Source: Ensifer sp. LC11 (lineage in GTDB: Bacteria; Pseudomonadota; Alphaproteobacteria; Rhizobiales; Rhizobiaceae). Taken from it: DNA of 64,000 nucleotides. Position 1 is the stretch's first letter. Every line of letters starts with the position of its first letter. This document shows positions 60,466-64,000 of this stretch, piece after piece. A program made the position numbers and the translations under genes. The DNA is taken from NCBI RefSeq assembly GCF_001695835.1, contig NZ_MBSO01000012.1, positions 186,001-250,000 on the forward strand. Reading direction: 5' to 3'. The notes beneath the pieces are model-generated. The model was not told the DNA's origin. It did not search any database and saw nothing but the letters and a program-made list of their open reading frames with translations.

Positions 60466-60497
60466 TGGATGTGCGATAAGCGCATAGCATGCATCCA
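60466..60497. promoter_or_regulatory. Dyad between double-HTH lysR and lyase gene
   Basis: TGGATG (60466-60471) and CATCCA (60492-60497) form the arms of an imperfect 32 bp dyad centred at 60481.5, with GC/GC and TA/TA pairs also conserved inside. It lies in the divergent spacer and is a candidate binding site for the regulator at 59208. Confidence 0.4.
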
Positions 60498-60595
60498 GCA
60501 CTGCAGCGTTTTCGAGCGGCGGTTGCGAGACATCAGAGCATCCGCGCACCGCCTCGAAACCGAAGCGAGCCCGGCGCGGAAAGGTATCTATCGGC

Positions 60596-62134
60596 ATGTT
60601 GCATCAGGTCAAAACCATCGTTCTCTGCGGGAAACCTCTGGACTTCGCGACACTCGAGGATATCGGGGCGGGAAGGGCACGGCCGGTGGCCGATGATGGC
60701 GGCATGGAGCGGGTGGCCGCCGCCCACAAGGTGGTTGCCGAGCGTGTGGCGATGGGGTTGCCCGTCTATGGCTCCAACACCGGCGTCGGCTCGATGAAGG
60801 ATCGGCTCTGGACGGCCGACGACCTTGCCGAATTCAACAACGCTTTGGTCAGGGCTCATCACTTCGGTACCGGCGAGTTCTTCGCGCCGGCGATCGTGCG
60901 CATGGCGATCGCCATCCGTGTCAACACCGCCATGCGCGGCCATACCGGCTGCAGCCCGGATCTGATCCGGGCGTTTTTGTCCCTGCTTGCGGCCGACATC
61001 ATTCCGGCGGTGCGCCGGCACGGTTCGATGGGCTGTGCCGATATCGGCCTGATGGGGCAGATCGCCTCGGTGCTGACCGGCGTCGGCGAGGCCTATTATC
61101 AGGGGCGTCTCGTTTCGGCGGAAACGGCGCTCAGCGAGGCCGGCCTGAAACCCTTCGTCATGCAGCCGCGCGACGCGCTGGCGGCCCTCAGCGTCAACGC
61201 TATCGCTTTCGCCGCAGCCGCCAATGTTCTGCGTGAGGCGGCATCCGCGATCCGCGTGCTGCTCGTCACCGGCGTCATGTCTTCCCTGGCGCTTGGCGCT
61301 TCGGCCGATCCGTGGCGGGTGGCGGCAACGCTCTCGACGCGCGGCGAGGCGCTGGTCGGTTCCTGGCTCTATGGCCAGTCCGGCGTCGCCGACTGGCCGG
61401 TGCCGACGGCAATCCATGATCCCTTGAGCCTGCGCATGACCGCCCAGGTCTTCGGCGCCGTCGTCGACACACTGATGGTCGCTGCCGGGCGGCTGGTAGA
61501 GGCGACCTATCTTTCCGATGACAATCCGGTCGTGATCGGCGGACAGGTGCATTCCTCCGGTGCATCGCTGCCGCTGACCACGACGCTCTATATCGAGGCG
61601 GCGCAGATCGCCTTTTCCCATGCGGCGCGCAATGTGCTGAACCGCTGCATCCTCCTGTCGAACGGAGGGCGCCGCAATCTCTCGGTCAATCTCGTGGCGC
61701 CGGGGGAAGTGGCGACCGGGCTCGGCCCGCTGATGAAACTCGCGGTCGAGCTCTACATGCGCGTTCAGTCGCTCGCTGTGCCACTCTCGGCCCAGTCGAT
61801 CGTGGTCGCCGGTGGCCTCGAAGAGGAAGCGACCTTCCTGCCGCTGATCGTCGAGCGCATGGAAACGCAGGTGCGGGATCTGCGCCAGCTTGCCGCGATC
61901 GAGGCGATGCTGTCGTCGCAGGCGATCGATCTCGTCGGCGACCAGCCGCAGGGCATCGTCAGGCGCGCCTACGACCAGACCCGCTCGGTCAGCCCTGTTT
62001 ATCTCAAGGACCGGCCGCTCTCGAAGGAGATCGAGGCGCTGCAGGATGCCTTCACTTGCCACGACCTGTTGCGATCCTTCGTCGCGACGGCGCCGATGCC
62101 GGAGTTCGACGACTTCTTTGCACTCGGCAAGTGA
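60596..62134 (+). CDS. Aromatic amino acid ammonia-lyase-fold enzyme lacking the MIO triad
   Basis: Protein of 512 aa with the histidine/phenylalanine ammonia-lyase fold. The Tyr-loop VYGSNTGVG (Y58), the FNNALVRAHHFGTG segment and N201 are family features. Where canonical enzymes have GSxGASGD and form the MIO cofactor from Ala-Ser-Gly, this protein has GSMGCAD with C147-A148-D149, so MIO cannot form in the usual way. The QDPYSLR tyrosine is also replaced (HDPLSLR, L277). It therefore probably removes a better leaving group than ammonia, for instance trimethylamine from a histidine betaine. A hydantoinase and a carbamoylase follow. The exact reaction is unknown. Confidence 0.88.
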   Translation: MLHQVKTIVLCGKPLDFATLEDIGAGRARPVADDGGMERVAAAHKVVAERVAMGLPVYGSNTGVGSMKDRLWTADDLAEFNNALVRAHHFGTGEFFAPAIVRMAIAIRVNTAMRGHTGCSPDLIRAFLSLLAADIIPAVRRHGSMGCADIGLMGQIASVLTGVGEAYYQGRLVSAETALSEAGLKPFVMQPRDALAALSVNAIAFAAAANVLREAASAIRVLLVTGVMSSLALGASADPWRVAATLSTRGEALVGSWLYGQSGVADWPVPTAIHDPLSLRMTAQVFGAVVDTLMVAAGRLVEATYLSDDNPVVIGGQVHSSGASLPLTTTLYIEAAQIAFSHAARNVLNRCILLSNGGRRNLSVNLVAPGEVATGLGPLMKLAVELYMRVQSLAVPLSAQSIVVAGGLEEEATFLPLIVERMETQVRDLRQLAAIEAMLSSQAIDLVGDQPQGIVRRAYDQTRSVSPVYLKDRPLSKEIEALQDAFTCHDLLRSFVATAPMPEFDDFFALGK

Positions 62135-62152
62135 CACAACGAGGAGAGCAGC

Positions 62153-63529
62153 ATGTCCGATTTCGATCTCGTTCTGAAAGGCACCGTTGTTCTCCCGCAC
62201 CGGATCGTCGAGGGCGGCCATGTGGCGGTTCGCGACGGCAAGGTGGTGCATGTCGGGCAGGGCGCTGCACCGGCTGCGCGTGAACGGCATGATCTCGGCA
62301 ATGCGCTGATCCTGCCCGGCGCTGTCGATGCGCAGGTGCATTCGCTGTCGCAGAAAAACCAGGAGGATTTCATCTGGTCGACGCGCTCGGCGGCCGCCGG
62401 CGGCGTCACCACCATCGTCGACATGCCCTATGACGAGGGCAATCTCGTCTGCTCGGCCGAGGCGCTGCGCCGCAAGATCGACCATGCGGGGCCGCAGGCG
62501 CGCGTCGATTTCGCGCTCTACGGCACCGTCGATCCCGAGGAGGGGCCGGCGCGCATCGGCGAGATGGTCGAGGCCGGTGTCGCCGCCTTCAAGTTCTCCA
62601 CCTTCGGCACCGATCCGAAGCGCTTTCCCCGCATTCCGGCGGCCCTTCTCGAAGACTGTTTCCGCGCGATCGCACTGAGCGGGCTTACAGCCGGCGTCCA
62701 CAATGAGGACGATGAGGCGGTGCGCGCCGCGATCGACAAGGTGAAGGCCGCAGGGATCACCGACTACCGCGCCCACGGGCTGTCGCGCCCGCCGCTGACG
62801 GAGCTGCTGGCCACCAACCAGATCTACGAGACGGGCGCTGCCACAGGCTGCCCGGCACATGTGGTGCACTGCTCGCTCGGGCGCGGTTACGAGATTGCTG
62901 CCGCCTACCGCGCCCAAGGGCACGCCGCGACCATCGAGTGCTGCATCCACTATCTGACGCTCGACGAGGAAAACGACGTCCGCCGGCTCGGCGGCAAGGC
63001 GAAGATCAACCCGCCGATCCGGCCGCGCGCCGAGGTGGAAAAGCTCTGGCGCCATGTGGCCGACGGCACGGTAACGATGGTTTCGACCGATCATGTGAGC
63101 TGGTCGGAGGACCGCAAGACCAATCCTGATATGCTGGCCAATGCCTCGGGCGTGCCGGGGCTCGAAGTCATGGTGCCGCTCTTCGTCAAGGGCGCGCTGG
63201 AGCGCGGCATCCCATTGACGCGAGCTGCCGAACTGATGACGCTGAACCCGGCCCGGCATTTCCGCCTCGACCACCAGAAGGGCGCGCTGGAAGTCGGCAA
63301 GGATGCCGACATCATCGTCATGACGCCGGAGCCCTATGTTTATGATGCGGCCGCCAGCGGTCACAACGTTGTCGGCTGGTCGCCCTATAACGGTATCAGG
63401 CTGCCCTGGCGGGTGTCCGCTACCTATTTGCGTGGCAGGCTTGCCTTTGATGGTCGCACGGTGCTGGCTGAACCGGGTGTCGGCCAGTTCGTCCGACCGC
63501 TTCCGACCCTGGCGCTGCGGGAGGCGTGA
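62153..63529 (+). CDS. Hydantoinase/dihydropyrimidinase-like amidohydrolase
   Basis: Cyclic amidohydrolase of 458 aa. The carboxylated lysine is K147 (AAFKFSTFG); metal-ligand histidines H183 (GVHNED) and H239 (HVVHCS) and the aspartate D313 (STDHVSW) are in place. The first motif, usually DxHxH, reads D59-A-Q-V-H63, with glutamine in place of the first histidine, so one metal site may be altered. It hydrolyses a hydantoin-like ring. It begins 18 bp after the lyase stop and overlaps the next gene, so the three form an operon. Confidence 0.9.
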   Translation: MSDFDLVLKGTVVLPHRIVEGGHVAVRDGKVVHVGQGAAPAARERHDLGNALILPGAVDAQVHSLSQKNQEDFIWSTRSAAAGGVTTIVDMPYDEGNLVCSAEALRRKIDHAGPQARVDFALYGTVDPEEGPARIGEMVEAGVAAFKFSTFGTDPKRFPRIPAALLEDCFRAIALSGLTAGVHNEDDEAVRAAIDKVKAAGITDYRAHGLSRPPLTELLATNQIYETGAATGCPAHVVHCSLGRGYEIAAAYRAQGHAATIECCIHYLTLDEENDVRRLGGKAKINPPIRPRAEVEKLWRHVADGTVTMVSTDHVSWSEDRKTNPDMLANASGVPGLEVMVPLFVKGALERGIPLTRAAELMTLNPARHFRLDHQKGALEVGKDADIIVMTPEPYVYDAAASGHNVVGWSPYNGIRLPWRVSATYLRGRLAFDGRTVLAEPGVGQFVRPLPTLALREA

Positions 63530-64000
63530 TGAGCAAGACCGCACACAAGGTTCCGGCCAATCTGCCCGTGAACGCCAGCCGCATCGCCGGCATCGTCAAC
63601 GGTTTGGGGGGCATTACCGAGCCCGACCGGCCTTACACGCGGCGCGCTTTCACGCCGCTCTTCCTCGAAGGGCGCGCCTTTCTCGACCGGCGCTTTCGTG
63701 CCGCAGGGCTTGAGACCCGGATCGACGCCGCCGGCAATCTGATCGGCCGTCGTAAGGGACGGAAATCGGCGCTCGGCACGATCATGCTCGGTTCCCACTC
63801 CGACACGGTGCCCGATGGCGGCCGTTTCGATGGTATCGCCGGCGTAGCGGCGGCGCTCGAAGTGGCGCGGGCGCTTTCCGACAACGGCATCGAGCTCGAC
63901 CATGATCTGGAAATCGTCGATTTCCTCGCCGAGGAAGTGTCGATCTTCGGCGTTTCCTGCGTCGGCAGCCGTGGCATGGCGGGCGTGCTGCCGGATGGCT
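63529..64000 (+). CDS. M20 family N-carbamoyl amino acid/allantoate hydrolase (partial)
   Basis: First 157 residues of a zinc hydrolase; the gene continues past the window. Metal motifs H90-x-D92 (GSHSDTVPDGGRFDG), D101 and the paired E135-E136 (DFLAEEVSIFGVS) are visible. Relatives remove the carbamoyl group from N-carbamoyl amino acids or allantoate. Its ATG overlaps the hydantoinase stop by one base (TGATG). With the lyase and hydantoinase it gives the series expected for breakdown of a histidine-type compound to an amino acid. Confidence 0.88.
   Translation, partial: MSKTAHKVPANLPVNASRIAGIVNGLGGITEPDRPYTRRAFTPLFLEGRAFLDRRFRAAGLETRIDAAGNLIGRRKGRKSALGTIMLGSHSDTVPDGGRFDGIAGVAAALEVARALSDNGIELDHDLEIVDFLAEEVSIFGVSCVGSRGMAGVLPDG

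Noticed and set aside
60533-63544. Very long minus-strand open frame opposite the lyase and hydantoinase genes
   Set aside because: It is a GC-rich antisense shadow: the plus strand has clear homologues with family motifs and ribosome sites, and the minus-strand translation is Arg/His/Asp-rich with no recognisable domain.

Overview
The window is GC-rich, densely packed DNA from an alphaproteobacterium, most likely Rhizobiaceae and probably the Sinorhizobium/Ensifer group. The evidence is the gene content: a carnitine dehydrogenase-thioesterase fusion beside a CdhR-type regulator, an fhuF-fhuP pair, and many LysR and ABC-transporter islands. Rhizobial-type intergenic palindromes support this. 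I see no rRNA, tRNA, CRISPR, IS element or phage gene. The region reads as an accessory catabolic island built around methylated amines, betaines and polyamines. Species assignment is inference.

Layout. 1-2040: crotonase and divergent TetR, then a VOC protein. 2085-3953: Cys/Met-type PLP enzyme with divergent Lrp. 4141-7272: MscS channel and a membrane alpha/beta hydrolase. 7256-10864: LysR, isochorismatase-type hydrolase, GYD protein, and an amino-acid-type binding protein plus permease with no ATPase. 10857-20399: LysR, two tandem dimethylglycine/sarcosine-dehydrogenase-like flavoproteins, an MttB-family protein without pyrrolysine, and a Rieske oxygenase of the quaternary-amine type. 20453-21594: Lrp and a second isochorismatase-type hydrolase. 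22456-24370: fhuF-fhuP siderophore-iron genes. 25270-31926: a ydcSTUV-patD-like putrescine or polyamine operon with its LysR. 32080-38259: assorted hydrolase, exported MsrA, GFA protein, MFS pump with SRPBCC, and HPP-TetR. 38380-43001: dipeptide-type binding protein plus CocE/NonD hydrolase, with a divergent HTH regulator. 43053-45328: exported PAAR-like protein, LuxR/TolB/TPR regulator and DUF1127 protein.

The core is 45383-58869. CdhR-like regulator (+) faces a minus-strand series: BKACE, carnitine dehydrogenase/thioesterase, acyl-CoA dehydrogenase, ADP-forming acyl-CoA ligase, CaiD-like hydratase, then a complete dipeptide-type ABC transporter. Together these could take gamma-butyrobetaine, crotonobetaine or carnitine to glycine betaine. 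The Rieske, flavoprotein and MttB-like genes at 11.8-20.4 kb could demethylate glycine betaine further. The binding protein at 40.4 kb is a close paralogue of the one in the carnitine operon.

The right end (59208 to the edge) is the most unusual part. A LysR protein with two N-terminal HTH domains diverges from a histidine-ammonia-lyase-fold enzyme lacking the Ala-Ser-Gly triad that forms the MIO cofactor. Next come a hydantoinase-like amidohydrolase with an altered metal motif and an M20-type N-carbamoyl amino acid hydrolase, cut by the window end. A lyase-hydantoinase-carbamoylase series suggests catabolism of a histidine-derived betaine such as ergothioneine; this is a hypothesis.

Intergenic spaces carry several families of paired inverted hairpin repeats, and a number of sharp operator-like palindromes or phased direct repeats that can be assigned to neighbouring regulators.
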